The position numbers and the translations under genes were made by a program. DNA of 47,978 bases from positions 1 to 47,978 of the forward strand of contig NZ_BMQU01000026.1 in NCBI RefSeq assembly GCF_014648275.1, given 5' to 3'. The stretch is from Pseudomonas laurentiana (lineage in GTDB: Bacteria > Pseudomonadota > Gammaproteobacteria > Pseudomonadales > Pseudomonadaceae). The notes under the pieces were generated by a model that was given only the letters and a program-made list of their open reading frames with translations, ran no database searches and was not told the DNA's origin. Positions 20,469 to 30,412 of this stretch are shown piece by piece. How positions within the stretch are numbered: position 1 is the stretch's first letter; every line of letters starts with the position of its first letter.

Positions 20469-21533
20469 TCAATCCTGGGCAAACAGCTCCAACTGCTCAT
20501 GCGCCCCGCGCAAATCCTGCAAGCGCACACCGACCCCCAACAGCCTGACCGGCTTGCCGCCACGGGCAAACGCCTGGCTCATCAAGTGCTGGTAGCTTTC
20601 CAGATCACGGCTTGCCCCCGCCTGCTCCAGCGTGGTCTGGGTAAAGTCATGGAACTTGACCTTGACGAACGGTTTACCTGGCCGATAGCTGCTGTCGATA
20701 CGTGCCATACGACCCGCCAGCTCATCCAGCAACGCGGGTAACTTCTCCAGACAACTTGCCAGATCAGGCAAATCGGCATCATAGGTGTTCTCAACACTGA
20801 CCGACTGACGCCGACTGTCATTCTGCACGGCGCGTTCATCAATGCCCCGCGCCAGGTTAAACAGTCGCTCCCCAAAACTGCCAAACTCGCGCACCAGCGC
20901 CAAGCGGCTCCAGTCGCGCAACTCGAGGCAATTGACAACGCCCAGCCGACCAAGCTTGTCTGCGGTCACCTTGCCGACACCATGCAGCTTGCTCACCGGC
21001 AACACCGCGACAAATTCCTCAACCTGCGCAGGCGTAATCACAAACAAACCGTTGGGCTTGCGCCAGTCACTGGCGATCTTGGCCAAAAACTTGTTGGGCG
21101 CCACTCCCGCCGAGACCGTAATGTGCAAACGCTGGGAAACCCGCCGGCGAATATCTTCAGCAATGCGCGTGGCACTACCGGAAAAATGCGGGCTGTCTGA
21201 CACATCCAGGTAGGCCTCATCCAGAGACAGGGGCTCGATGAGGTCGGTGTAGTCGCGAAAGATATTTTGTATCTCACGCGATGCTTCTTTATAGGCATCC
21301 ATGCGCGGCTTGACGATCAACAGGTCCGGGCAGAGCTTTAGGGCATGCCGCGAAGACATTGCAGAGCGCACCCCAAAGGCCCGCGCCTCATAGTTGCAGG
21401 TCGCAATGACCCCGCGTCGGTCAGCAGAGCCGCCCACCGCCATGGGCCTGCCAGCCAGGCGGGGGTCATCGCGCATTTCGATGGCGGCATAGAAGCAATC
21501 GCAGTCGATATGGATGATCTTGCGTTGAGGCAT
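20469..21533 (-). CDS. dinB: DNA polymerase IV (Y-family, DinB)
   Basis: DinB is an error-prone translesion polymerase. The 354-residue protein starts MPQRKIIHIDCDCFYAAIEM, in which the catalytic Asp of HIDCDCF is present; the second acidic pair is in SLDEAYLDVS. The thumb helix-hairpin-helix is VSKLHGVGKVTADKLGRLG, and the little-finger domain follows. The C-terminus LEQLELFAQD fits a beta-clamp binding motif (QLELF). No LexA box was seen upstream, unlike the umuDC pair in the prophage. Confidence 0.95.
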   Translation of the reverse strand: MPQRKIIHIDCDCFYAAIEMRDDPRLAGRPMAVGGSADRRGVIATCNYEARAFGVRSAMSSRHALKLCPDLLIVKPRMDAYKEASREIQNIFRDYTDLIEPLSLDEAYLDVSDSPHFSGSATRIAEDIRRRVSQRLHITVSAGVAPNKFLAKIASDWRKPNGLFVITPAQVEEFVAVLPVSKLHGVGKVTADKLGRLGVVNCLELRDWSRLALVREFGSFGERLFNLARGIDERAVQNDSRRQSVSVENTYDADLPDLASCLEKLPALLDELAGRMARIDSSYRPGKPFVKVKFHDFTQTTLEQAGASRDLESYQHLMSQAFARGGKPVRLLGVGVRLQDLRGAHEQLELFAQD

Positions 21534-21699
21534 GATTGGCCAGGCAACCGGTAAAGAGAGTACGGGCAGTATCTCACCCAGTTACCAACCCGTGCACCCG
21601 ACAAAGGGAAAACCCTGCGCAAGCCATAGCCAGCCTATCTCGCAGGGCATTACTGAAATGCTAAATAGTTGAACGAAAAGGTTTTTTTCCAGACGGCTA

Positions 21700-21727
21700 T
21701 TGACAGCATCACACAAAACTGTAGAAT
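21700..21727 (+). promoter_or_regulatory. Promoter of the first initiator tRNA
   Basis: A TTGACA -35 element (21700-21705) is followed by a 16-base spacer and a TAGAAT -10 element (21722-21727). The tRNA starts 14 bases after the -10. Confidence 0.85.
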
Positions 21728-21740
21728 CTCGTTCCACAGG

Positions 21741-21817
<77 letters not shown>

Positions 21818-21825
21818 GATTCAAG

Positions 21826-21856
21826 AAAGGCCACTCGAAAGAGTGGCCTTTTTATT
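21826..21856 (+). terminator. Terminator of initiator tRNA copy 1
   Basis: AAAGGCCACTC and GAGTGGCCTTT pair around GAAA and are followed by TTATTT, eight bases after the tRNA CCA. Confidence 0.92.
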
Positions 21857-21908
21857 TGCCCCGAAGAAAGCCCCACAGGGTTTTCCATTGAAATTCAATA
21901 ATTAAGCA

Positions 21909-21936
21909 TTGACAGCATTAGCCAACACTGTAGAAT
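21909..21936 (+). promoter_or_regulatory. Promoter of the second initiator tRNA
   Basis: A TTGACA (21909-21914) and a TAGAAT (21931-21936) are separated by 16 bases, matching the layout of copy 1. Confidence 0.85.
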
Positions 21937-21948
21937 CCGCCCCACAGA

Positions 21949-22025
<77 letters not shown>

Positions 22026-22033
22026 AACGTCTG

Positions 22034-22069
22034 AAAAAGGCCACTTTGAAAAAAGTGGCCTTTTTTTTT
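22034..22069 (+). terminator. Terminator of initiator tRNA copy 2
   Basis: AAAGGCCACTTT and AAAGTGGCCTTT form the stem around a short A-rich loop and are followed by a nine-T run. The GGCCACT core matches the copy 1 terminator. Confidence 0.93.
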
Positions 22070-22250
22070 GCCTTTGTCATACGCATCGCCTCCTCTCCGC
22101 CCTACTCTAGGGCAGCATGAAACTTCTTTAACCAACCCGGTGCAACGCATAAGCTTTGTCACAGGGTAATATTCTGTAAATCTATTCCACAGGGATTGGT
22201 AACTTGACTGGGTACTTCCATCCTGTCGCGCACAATCCAATAGGTGATTG

Positions 22251-24893
22251 ATGCGCACTCAAACCACTGACGTCGATACTTCCGTAACTGCCGCACAGCC
22301 AATTGCGCCACAGCGCCTGCGCTGGCTTGAGCTGGTCAGCAAGTACCGTCAGCCCATTGGCCTGACCGTAACCTTGCTGCTGTTCGGCATTGCGCTGGTG
22401 GCTTGCCGGCACATGCTCAACGAGCTGGATATCTATGCACTGCACGACTCACTGCTGAGCGTTCCACTGCCATCCTTGGGCGGTGCGCTGCTGGCGACCC
22501 TGGTCGGCTTTATTATCCTGCTCGGTTATGAGTGGTCGGCCAGTCGCTACGCCAATGTAACGCTTGCACCTCAGACCCTGGCGCTGGGCGGCTTCACGGC
22601 ATTCGCCATTGGCAACGCCATTGGCCTTTCACTGCTTTCCGGCGGCTCAGTGCGTTATCGCCTCTATGCCCGCCATGGTCTAGGCGCATCGGAAGTGGCG
22701 CGCATGACCCTGTTCGCAAGCCTCTCCCTGGGATGTGCTCTCCCGCCACTGGCAGCGCTCGCCACCCTTAGCGACCTGCACGCAGCGTCCGCAGCACTGC
22801 GCCTGCCAGCAGGCCTGCTGGCAGGCCTCGCAGTACTGGTTCTTGCGTTAAGCACACTTCTCGCGCTTGGCTTGTACCGTCGACGGCTGCCCGAACAACC
22901 CTTGGCAGATAACCTGCTGGTCCAGATAGGTCGACGTACCTTGCGCCTGCCAGGGGTTCGGCTGACCGTATTGCAACTGGTCATCACGGCACTGGATGTC
23001 GCCGCAGCAGCGACAGTGCTTTATCTGTTGTTACCTGAAGCGCCGCCCTTTGGTGCATTCCTGCTGGTATACCTCATCGCGCTGGCAGCAGGCGTACTGA
23101 GCCATGTTCCCGGCGGTGTTGGAGTGTTTGAAGCCATTCTGCTGGCTGCCTTCGCCAACCAATTGGGTGCCGCACCGCTGGCTGCGGCATTGCTGCTTTA
23201 CCGACTGATTTATGTCGTGCTTCCACTGCTGTTGGCGTGCGTAGCCCTGCTGGCGACTGAGGCGCGGCGCTTTCTCTTTGCCCGCCAAGCCATGCGGGCA
23301 GCCTCCGGCCTTGCAGCCCCGGTACTGGCGGTGCTGGTGTTCCTGTCCGGCGTGGTTCTGCTGTTTTCCGGAGCCACCCCCGAGATAGACACCCGCCTGG
23401 AGCACATGGGTTTTCTGGTACCGCATCGGCTAATCGATGCCTCGCACTTCGGCGCCAGCCTGGTTGGCGTACTCTGCCTGCTGCTGGCCCAAGGGTTGCG
23501 CCGGCGTCTTTCGGCGGCCTGGATGCTGACCACCATCCTGCTGCTGGTGGGCGCCTTGCTGTCGCTGCTCAAAGGCTTCGACTGGGAAGAAGCCAGCATT
23601 CTGATCTCTACCGCATGCCTGCTGGCACTGTTTAGGCGTTCGTTCTATCGCCCCAGCCGACTGCTGGAGTTACCGTTTTCACCGGTCTACGTCGTTGCCA
23701 GTGCCTGCGTACTGGGGGCCTCGATCTGGTTGCTGCTGTTTGCCTATCAGGACGTCCCCTACAGCCATCAACTGTGGTGGCAATTCACACTCGACGCTGA
23801 TGCACCACGAGGCTTGCGCTCAGCACTGGGCAGCGCAGTGCTGCTAGTGATTGTGGCGCTGACCTGGCTACTGCGCACGGCCAGGCCCGTCATTCACCTG
23901 CCAAACGACGAAGAACTGCAGCGTGCCCATCGCATCTTGCTTGCCTCGGACCAACCTGACGGTGGCCTGGCCTTGACCGGCGATAAAGCCCTGCTGTTCC
24001 ACCCCGATGACAATGCGTTCCTGATGTATGCCCGTCGCGGTCGCAGCCTGGTCGCCTTGTATGACCCCATTGGCCCAGCTCAACAACGTGCCGAGATGAT
24101 CTGGCAGTTCCGCGACCTCTGTGATGTTCACCACGCCCGTCCGGTGTTCTATCAGGTACGTGCCGAGAACCTGCCGTTCTATATGGACATCGGCCTGACC
24201 GCACTCAAGCTGGGTGAAGAAGCACGTGTCGACCTCAAGCGCTTTGACCTTGAAGCCAAGGGCAAGGAGATGAAGGACCTACGCTACACCTGGAACCGCG
24301 GTGGGCGAGACGGCCTGACCCTGGAAATTCATGAACCAGGAGAGGCACCTCTTGAAGAACTGAAGGTCATATCCGATGCCTGGCTAACCGGCAAGAACGT
24401 GCGCGAGAAAGGCTTCTCACTGGGTCGCTTCAGCGCTGACTACCTTCAGCACTTTCGCATTGCCTTGATCCGGTTCGAGGGCCGCCCAGTGGCGTTCGCA
24501 AACCTGTTGGAAACCCACAGCCATGAACTGGCCAGCCTTGACCTGATGCGCGCACACCCGGAAGCACCGAAGCTGACCATGGAATTCATGATGATCGGCC
24601 TGATCCAACACTACAAAAAACACGACTACGCTCGTTTCAGCCTGGGCATGGTGCCCTTGTCCGGGCTGCAACCACGGCGTGGTGCACCACTGACCCAACG
24701 ATTGGGCTCAATGGTTTTTCAGCGCGGCGAACAACTCTACAACTTCCAGGGACTTCGCCGCTTCAAAGACAAGTTCCAGCCCGACTGGGAACCCCGTTAC
24801 ATGGCCGTACCTGCAGGACTTGATCCGCTGGTAGCACTGGCCGACACTGCCGCCCTCATCGCAGGTGGCTTGACTGGATTGGTGAAACGCTGA
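22251..24893 (+). CDS. mprF: Aminoacyl-phosphatidylglycerol synthase/flippase MprF
   Basis: MprF transfers an aminoacyl group from aminoacyl-tRNA to phosphatidylglycerol and flips the product, which lowers sensitivity to cationic antimicrobials. The 880-residue protein has a membrane part to about residue 545 with many helices (VGFIILLGYEWSASRY, VPGGVGVFEAILLAAFANQL). A C-terminal DUF2156 GNAT-like synthase domain follows (FHPDDNAFLMYARRGRSLVA). I chose the ATG at 22251 after AGGTG. In P. aeruginosa the homolog makes alanyl-phosphatidylglycerol, the likely product here. The stop overlaps the next gene by one base. Confidence 0.95.
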   Translation: MRTQTTDVDTSVTAAQPIAPQRLRWLELVSKYRQPIGLTVTLLLFGIALVACRHMLNELDIYALHDSLLSVPLPSLGGALLATLVGFIILLGYEWSASRYANVTLAPQTLALGGFTAFAIGNAIGLSLLSGGSVRYRLYARHGLGASEVARMTLFASLSLGCALPPLAALATLSDLHAASAALRLPAGLLAGLAVLVLALSTLLALGLYRRRLPEQPLADNLLVQIGRRTLRLPGVRLTVLQLVITALDVAAAATVLYLLLPEAPPFGAFLLVYLIALAAGVLSHVPGGVGVFEAILLAAFANQLGAAPLAAALLLYRLIYVVLPLLLACVALLATEARRFLFARQAMRAASGLAAPVLAVLVFLSGVVLLFSGATPEIDTRLEHMGFLVPHRLIDASHFGASLVGVLCLLLAQGLRRRLSAAWMLTTILLLVGALLSLLKGFDWEEASILISTACLLALFRRSFYRPSRLLELPFSPVYVVASACVLGASIWLLLFAYQDVPYSHQLWWQFTLDADAPRGLRSALGSAVLLVIVALTWLLRTARPVIHLPNDEELQRAHRILLASDQPDGGLALTGDKALLFHPDDNAFLMYARRGRSLVALYDPIGPAQQRAEMIWQFRDLCDVHHARPVFYQVRAENLPFYMDIGLTALKLGEEARVDLKRFDLEAKGKEMKDLRYTWNRGGRDGLTLEIHEPGEAPLEELKVISDAWLTGKNVREKGFSLGRFSADYLQHFRIALIRFEGRPVAFANLLETHSHELASLDLMRAHPEAPKLTMEFMMIGLIQHYKKHDYARFSLGMVPLSGLQPRRGAPLTQRLGSMVFQRGEQLYNFQGLRRFKDKFQPDWEPRYMAVPAGLDPLVALADTAALIAGGLTGLVKR

Positions 24894-26188
24894 TGATTCG
24901 ACGCTATTGGCTGTACGCACTGGTAACCCTGCTGGCAGCCCTTACGGCCGCCGCACTGGGCTTCTGGCTCTGGACACGACCCGCGCCACAGGCACAACTG
25001 GAACACCTGACACTACCAAACGGCAGCCCCCTGACCCGTACGACACCTGGCACACAAGCCAAGGCCAGGGTGCTCGTAGCCGTCCCTCAGGACCAAACCC
25101 TGAGTGATAAACAACTGCTCGACCTGAGCCAAAGTGGTAGCGCCCAATTGGTTCAAGTGACCCTGCCACCCACCGACTGCACTCAACAGCAGCAGGTAGT
25201 GCAGGAGGCGCTCAAGCATCTTCAGGGCGACGCCACCCTGGTCGCAGGTATCGGCCCTGGCGCCGCACAAGCATGGCGCTGGCTGTCCGAGCAGACAAAC
25301 GACAAGGCCCAGGCGATTTCGGTCGGTTTCACCCTGGAACAGGCTGGTTGCCCTGCAGCACTGCCAAAATCTGCCGCACACGGCCACTGGAGCGTGGCCT
25401 GGAACGACAATCCGGATGACGCCAGCGCGGCCTTCGTACGTGATCAGCAAAATGCTGAAACCAGCATCAGTGACTATGACGTCCACCTGCCCCAGGTACT
25501 CAAAGCCCAACTGACCCAGGCCCTGATCGGCAAAGACGGCAATGCCATGAGCATCCCGGTTGTTGAAGTACCTGCCGGTCAGACCGCCGATACCGTCACA
25601 CTGTTCCTTTCCGGTGACGGTGGTTGGCGCGACCTGGACCGCGACGTAGCGGGTGAAATGGCCAAGCTCGGCTACCCGGTGGTGGGCATCGATACGCTGC
25701 GTTACTACTGGCAGCACAAAACACCGGAGCAAAGTGCCGTCGACCTCTCAGAGCTGATGCAGCACTATCGCCAGAAGTGGGGCACCAAGCGTTTCGTGGT
25801 GGCCGGCTATTCCTTCGGCGCAGACGTGCTGCCAGCGATCTACAACCGACTGTCCAGCGAAGATCAGAAACGCATCGATGCAGTGATTCTGCTGGCCTTT
25901 GCCCGCAGCGGCAGCTTTGAAATCGAAGTGGAAGGCTGGCTTGGCAATGCTGGCAAGGAAGCACCAACCGGCCCGGAAATGGCCAAGTTGCCAGCGGCCA
26001 AGGTGCTCTGTGTCTATGGCTTGGAGGAAACGGACGAAAGCGGCTGTACTGAAAGCACGGCGGTAGGCGAGCGCCTCAAGCTGCCGGGTGGCCATCACTT
26101 CGACGAAGACTACCCGGCCTTGGCCAAACGCCTGATCGACGGCATCGAAAGCCGCCAGGGTAAAACCAACGTCGCCGAGCAACAGTAA
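24893..26188 (+). CDS. AcvB/VirJ-family hydrolase, probable alanyl-phosphatidylglycerol hydrolase
   Basis: This is a 431-residue VirJ/AcvB-type alpha/beta hydrolase with an N-terminal membrane anchor (ALVTLLAALTAAALGFWLW), so the enzyme faces the periplasm. The VirJ domain begins near residue 237 (LFLSGDGGWRDLDRDVAGEM). The nucleophile elbow GYSFGADVLP and the late His in PGGHHFDEDYP complete a likely Ser-Asp-His set. It overlaps mprF by one base. In P. aeruginosa the downstream gene of mprF encodes an enzyme that hydrolyses alanyl-phosphatidylglycerol, so this pair likely balances synthesis and removal of the lipid. Confidence 0.85.
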   Translation: MIRRYWLYALVTLLAALTAAALGFWLWTRPAPQAQLEHLTLPNGSPLTRTTPGTQAKARVLVAVPQDQTLSDKQLLDLSQSGSAQLVQVTLPPTDCTQQQQVVQEALKHLQGDATLVAGIGPGAAQAWRWLSEQTNDKAQAISVGFTLEQAGCPAALPKSAAHGHWSVAWNDNPDDASAAFVRDQQNAETSISDYDVHLPQVLKAQLTQALIGKDGNAMSIPVVEVPAGQTADTVTLFLSGDGGWRDLDRDVAGEMAKLGYPVVGIDTLRYYWQHKTPEQSAVDLSELMQHYRQKWGTKRFVVAGYSFGADVLPAIYNRLSSEDQKRIDAVILLAFARSGSFEIEVEGWLGNAGKEAPTGPEMAKLPAAKVLCVYGLEETDESGCTESTAVGERLKLPGGHHFDEDYPALAKRLIDGIESRQGKTNVAEQQ

Positions 26189-26197
26189 GTCGGCTGC

Positions 26198-26230
26198 AAA
26201 AACGGGCTCCCAGCGGAGCCCGTTTTTTTT
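26198..26230. terminator. Bidirectional terminator between mprF operon and kup
   Basis: ACGGGCTCC and GGAGCCCGT form the stem around CAGC, with runs of A before and T after. It lies between the convergent stops of the VirJ-family gene and kup. Confidence 0.9.
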
Positions 26231-26235
26231 GCCCC

Positions 26236-28134
26236 TTACATTTCCACCTGGGTGCCCAGTTCAATCACACGATTGAGCGGCAGGTTGAAGAAGCGCAAGT
26301 TGCTATTGGCATTCTTCAGCAGAAACGCGAACACTGTTGCGCGCCACCGCGCCATGCCCACAAGACGCGAAGCAATCACGGTCTCCCGACTGAGGAAATA
26401 AGTGGTGCGCATTGGACTGAAGTCCAACTCCTCAAGGTGACACAGCTTCAGTGCTGCAGGCACATCTGGCTCATCCATGAAGCCGAAGTGCAGAATTACC
26501 CGGTAGAAACCCTCTCCGTAGGCCTCGACCTCAAATCGCTGCTGGGTAGGCACCCGCGGTGCATCCTCGTTGACAACGGTCAGCAGCACGACTTGTTTGT
26601 GCAACACCTGGTTGTGCAACATATTGTGCAGCAGCGCATGAGGCACGGCATCCGCCCGTGCAGTAAGGAACACCGCAGTACCCTCAACCCGATGGGGCGG
26701 CTGCACACGGATACTGCCAATAAAGATCGGCAGCGGCAGGCTCCCTTCGTCCAGCCGTTCGACCAGAATCTGTTTGCCACGCTTCCATGTGGTCATCAAC
26801 ATGAACAGGACAATGCCCGCCAAGACCGGAAACGCACCACCCTGGACGATTTTCGGCACGTTGGCGGCAAAGAACAGCCCATCGACCAGGAGAAAGCCAA
26901 CCAGTACCGGTACGGCCAGAACCGGTGGCCACTTCCACAAGAGCAACATGACAGCAGAAACCAGCAGCGTCGTGATCAGCATGGTCCCGGTCACGGCTAC
27001 ACCGTAGGCGGAGGCCAGGGCCCCCGACGACTCGAAGCCGAGCACCAGCAAAATCACGCCGACCATCAGCGACCAGTTGACCGCGCCGATATAGATCTGC
27101 CCCTGCTCATCACTGGACGTGTGCTGGATGTGCATTCGCGGCACGTAGCCAAGCTGGATCGCCTGGCGAGTCAGAGAGAAAGCACCCGAGATCACCGCCT
27201 GGGAGGCAATGACCGTTGCCAGCGTCGCCAAACCCACCAGAGGTATCAGTGCCCAGTCCGGGGCCAACAGGTAGAACGGATTGCGTGCGGCGTCCGGCGT
27301 CTCCAGGATCAAAGCACCCTGGCCAAAGTAGTTGAGCACCAGGGCCGGCAACACCAGGGCAAACCAGGCCCGCGCAATGGGCTTGCGGCCAAAATGGCCC
27401 ATGTCGGCATACAGCGCTTCAGCGCCAGTCAACGCCAACACCACTGCCCCAAGAATCGCTACCCCCATACCGGGATGCACAATGAAGAAGCGTACAGCCC
27501 ACAGGGGGTTGAGTGCCTGTAGCACTTCCGGCCGCTGAACAATGCCATGCACGCCCAGCGCCGCCAGCACCAGAAACCAGGCGACCATCACCGGACCGAA
27601 CAAAATACCGATCCGGGCCGTGCCATGCCGCTGAATAAGGAAAAGCCCCACCAGAACGATCAGCGCCACCGGAATGACCCAATGACCGATTCCCTCGAAG
27701 GCCAACTCCATCCCTTCGACAGCCGACAGTACCGAGATCGCTGGAGTGATCATGCTGTCGCCGTAGAACAGCGCTGCACCGAACAAGCCAAACACCACCA
27801 GTAACGTACGCAGTTTCGGATACGGAGACGCCGCTCGTCGGGCCAGCGCCGTCAGCGCCATGATGCCGCCTTCCCCCTGGTTGTCAGCCCTCAGGATGAA
27901 CAGCACATATTTGATAGAGACAACCCAAATCAGCGACCAGAAGATCAATGACAGGATACCCAGCACCCCATCATGGTTGACCGGTACCCCATAGCCACCG
28001 GAAAAGACTTCCTTGAGGGTATACAAGGGGCTGGTCCCGATATCGCCGTAGACCACCCCGACCGCTGCCACCAGCAGGCTTAGCGGTTTTGCCGCCGACT
28101 GCCCGGTATCGGCATGACTGCTTGCCTGAACCAT
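26236..28134 (-). CDS. kup: Low-affinity potassium transporter Kup
   Basis: Kup is a proton-coupled potassium uptake system of the inner membrane. I chose the ATG at 28134 ([12 protein letters not shown]), six bases after GGGAG, giving 632 residues. It starts with [20 protein letters not shown], the family signature, followed by about twelve membrane helices (for example [33 protein letters not shown]). A C-terminal soluble domain of about 190 residues follows. It ends at a terminator shared with the mprF operon and is divergent from rimO. Confidence 0.94.
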   Translation of the reverse strand: MVQASSHADTGQSAAKPLSLLVAAVGVVYGDIGTSPLYTLKEVFSGGYGVPVNHDGVLGILSLIFWSLIWVVSIKYVLFILRADNQGEGGIMALTALARRAASPYPKLRTLLVVFGLFGAALFYGDSMITPAISVLSAVEGMELAFEGIGHWVIPVALIVLVGLFLIQRHGTARIGILFGPVMVAWFLVLAALGVHGIVQRPEVLQALNPLWAVRFFIVHPGMGVAILGAVVLALTGAEALYADMGHFGRKPIARAWFALVLPALVLNYFGQGALILETPDAARNPFYLLAPDWALIPLVGLATLATVIASQAVISGAFSLTRQAIQLGYVPRMHIQHTSSDEQGQIYIGAVNWSLMVGVILLVLGFESSGALASAYGVAVTGTMLITTLLVSAVMLLLWKWPPVLAVPVLVGFLLVDGLFFAANVPKIVQGGAFPVLAGIVLFMLMTTWKRGKQILVERLDEGSLPLPIFIGSIRVQPPHRVEGTAVFLTARADAVPHALLHNMLHNQVLHKQVVLLTVVNEDAPRVPTQQRFEVEAYGEGFYRVILHFGFMDEPDVPAALKLCHLEELDFSPMRTTYFLSRETVIASRLVGMARWRATVFAFLLKNANSNLRFFNLPLNRVIELGTQVEM

Positions 28135-28399
28135 CAACCACTCCCGCAACCAAGACCCTAAGCCTGAGAAATTCGTGCCAGATGCTAGCATTTACACAAT
28201 CCGCGAACGCTGACCCGCAGCAGCTAACATCAACGCTGGCACAACGCCGCGAAGCATAGCGCAGCGTTCGTCGTATTTCTGCTGGTCAAGTGGGATTACG
28301 CTCGCTAGAATTGCGCACTTTTTGATCAGAGGCGCCCAAACGCCCGCCAAGGTTGCCGCGCCATTCGGCCTCGCAACCTCTTCAACACCGAGGTTAGTC

Positions 28400-29737
28400 A
28401 TGTCCACCACCCCTACGCCCACCACGCCCAAGGTTGGCTTTGTTTCCCTGGGTTGCCCAAAGGCCCTGGTCGATTCCGAGCGCATCCTGACCCAACTGCG
28501 CATGGAAGGCTACGAAGTCGTGCCCACCTATCAGGATGCCGATGTGGTAGTGGTCAACACCTGTGGTTTCATCGACTCGGCCAAGGCCGAGTCGCTGGAA
28601 GTGATCGGTGAAGCCATCGCCGAAAACGGCAAGGTCATCGTCACCGGCTGCATGGGTGTCGAAGAAGGCGCCATTCGCGACGTACACCCAAGCGTACTGG
28701 CCGTGACCGGCCCGCAGCAATATGAACAAGTGGTCAACGCCGTCCACGAGGTGATTCCACCCAAGCAGGATCACAACCCGTTGATCGACCTGGTGCCACC
28801 ACAAGGCATCAAACTGACCCCCCGTCACTATGCCTACCTGAAGATTTCCGAAGGCTGCAACCACAGCTGCAGCTTCTGCATCATCCCGTCGATGCGTGGC
28901 AAGCTGGTCAGCCGCCCGGTAGGCGAAGTGCTGAGCGAGGCCGAGCGTCTGGTCAAGGCCGGCGTCAAAGAGCTGCTGGTGATCTCCCAGGACACCAGCG
29001 CCTACGGCGTCGACGTCAAGTACAAGACCGACTTCTGGAACGGCCGCCCGGTCAAGACCCGCATGCTCGAACTGTGCGAAGCGCTGAGCAGCCTGGGTGT
29101 CTGGGTGCGTTTGCACTACGTCTACCCGTATCCAAACGTCGACGACGTGATCCCGCTGATGGCCGAGGGCAAGATCCTGCCGTACCTGGACATTCCGTTC
29201 CAGCACGCCAGCCCGAAAGTGCTCAAATCGATGAAGCGTCCCGCCTTCGAAGACAAGACCCTGGCACGCATCAAGAAATGGCGCGAGCAGTGCCCGGAAC
29301 TGATTATCCGCTCGACCTTCATCGTCGGCTTCCCTGGTGAAACCGAGGAAGACTTCCAGTACCTGCTCGACTGGCTCAGCGAGGCCCAGCTTGACCGTGT
29401 CGGCTGCTTCCAGTACTCGCCCGTCGAAGGCGCACCGGCTAATGACCTGGGCCTTGAAGTCGTACCAGACGACATCAAGCAGGAGCGCTGGGACCGCTTT
29501 ATGGCACATCAACAGCAGATCAGTGCCGCGCGCTTGCAACTGCGGGTTGGCAAGGAAATCGAGGTGCTCATCGATGAAGTCGACGAGCAAGGTGCCATTG
29601 GCCGCAGTTTCTTCGATGCGCCAGAAATCGACGGTGTGGTCTACGTCGAAAGTGACCGCGACCTCAAGCCTGGCGACAAAGTGCTGTGCCGCGTGACCGA
29701 AGCAGACGAATACGATCTGTGGGCCGAAACCCTCTGA
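28400..29737 (+). CDS. rimO: Ribosomal protein S12 methylthiotransferase RimO
   Basis: RimO is a radical SAM enzyme that methylthiolates an Asp of ribosomal protein S12. I chose the ATG at 28400 ([20 protein letters not shown]), giving 445 residues. The N-terminal UPF0004 domain supplies Cys in [23 protein letters not shown] and TGCMG. The radical SAM motif is CNHSCSFC, and a TRAM domain ends the protein ([17 protein letters not shown]). GAGG lies just before the start. A terminator follows. Confidence 0.96.
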   Translation: MSTTPTPTTPKVGFVSLGCPKALVDSERILTQLRMEGYEVVPTYQDADVVVVNTCGFIDSAKAESLEVIGEAIAENGKVIVTGCMGVEEGAIRDVHPSVLAVTGPQQYEQVVNAVHEVIPPKQDHNPLIDLVPPQGIKLTPRHYAYLKISEGCNHSCSFCIIPSMRGKLVSRPVGEVLSEAERLVKAGVKELLVISQDTSAYGVDVKYKTDFWNGRPVKTRMLELCEALSSLGVWVRLHYVYPYPNVDDVIPLMAEGKILPYLDIPFQHASPKVLKSMKRPAFEDKTLARIKKWREQCPELIIRSTFIVGFPGETEEDFQYLLDWLSEAQLDRVGCFQYSPVEGAPANDLGLEVVPDDIKQERWDRFMAHQQQISAARLQLRVGKEIEVLIDEVDEQGAIGRSFFDAPEIDGVVYVESDRDLKPGDKVLCRVTEADEYDLWAETL

Positions 29738-29754
29738 TCAACCGTGTCTGAAAT

Positions 29755-29786
29755 AGCCCTGCCAGCGATGGTGGGGCTTTTTTACG
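29755..29786 (+). terminator. Terminator of rimO
   Basis: A ten-base-pair stem with two G-T pairs (AGCCCTGCCA/TGGTGGGGCT) closes on a GCGA tetraloop and is followed by a T-run, 18 bases after the rimO stop. Confidence 0.88.
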
Positions 29787-29823
29787 ACTATGGTTTCCTC
29801 ATCCCACAGAGGAGAACCTTGAA

Positions 29824-30294
29824 ATGCCGCAGCTTCATCGGGTTCAAACCCCCAGTTTCAACGACTACCCTGAACTGATCCGCGTCTGGGAAGCCTCGGT
29901 GCGCGCCACCCACGACTTTCTGCCGAATGACTATATCTGCCTGCTGCGCGAGCAGATGCGCAAACAGTATCTGGACGCCGTCATGCTGATCTGCTGCAAA
30001 GACCGCCAGCAACGTATCAGCGGCTTTGCTGGCGTGGCCGCCGGTCGAGTGGAAATGCTTTTCGTTGACCCAAGCTACCGTGGCCAGGGGGTGGGCAAGC
30101 AACTTTTGCATTACGCCATTGAACAACTGAATGCCGAACAACTGGATGTCAATGAACAGAACCCCCAAGCGCTTGGCTTCTACCTCAAGCAAGGCTTTGA
30201 AGTCATTGGCCGCTCAGAAACCGATGGCATGGGGCAACCCTACCCCCTACTCCATTTAAGGCTGATTCATACACAACCCTTAACTGCAGACTGA
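29824..30294 (+). CDS. GNAT-family N-acetyltransferase
   Basis: This 156-residue protein is a GNAT-fold acetyltransferase of unknown substrate. The acetyl-CoA binding motif is VDPSYRGQGVGKQLLHYAI, followed by the beta5/alpha4 segment ALGFYLKQGFEVIGRSETD. AGGAGAACCTTGAAATG gives a good ribosome site. It is a stand-alone gene between rimO and the pseudouridine-synthase-like gene. Confidence 0.88.
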   Translation: MPQLHRVQTPSFNDYPELIRVWEASVRATHDFLPNDYICLLREQMRKQYLDAVMLICCKDRQQRISGFAGVAAGRVEMLFVDPSYRGQGVGKQLLHYAIEQLNAEQLDVNEQNPQALGFYLKQGFEVIGRSETDGMGQPYPLLHLRLIHTQPLTAD

Positions 30295-30412
30295 CAGTCG
30301 ATGTAGTACCGCTCCGAAATAGGGCAAAACCGCGCTATCGACGAATGTTGCCGGGATTAACCCGAGCCAGCCGGGTACAATGGTTGCCTTTCCCTGTGCC
30401 ACGGCTGTCGTC

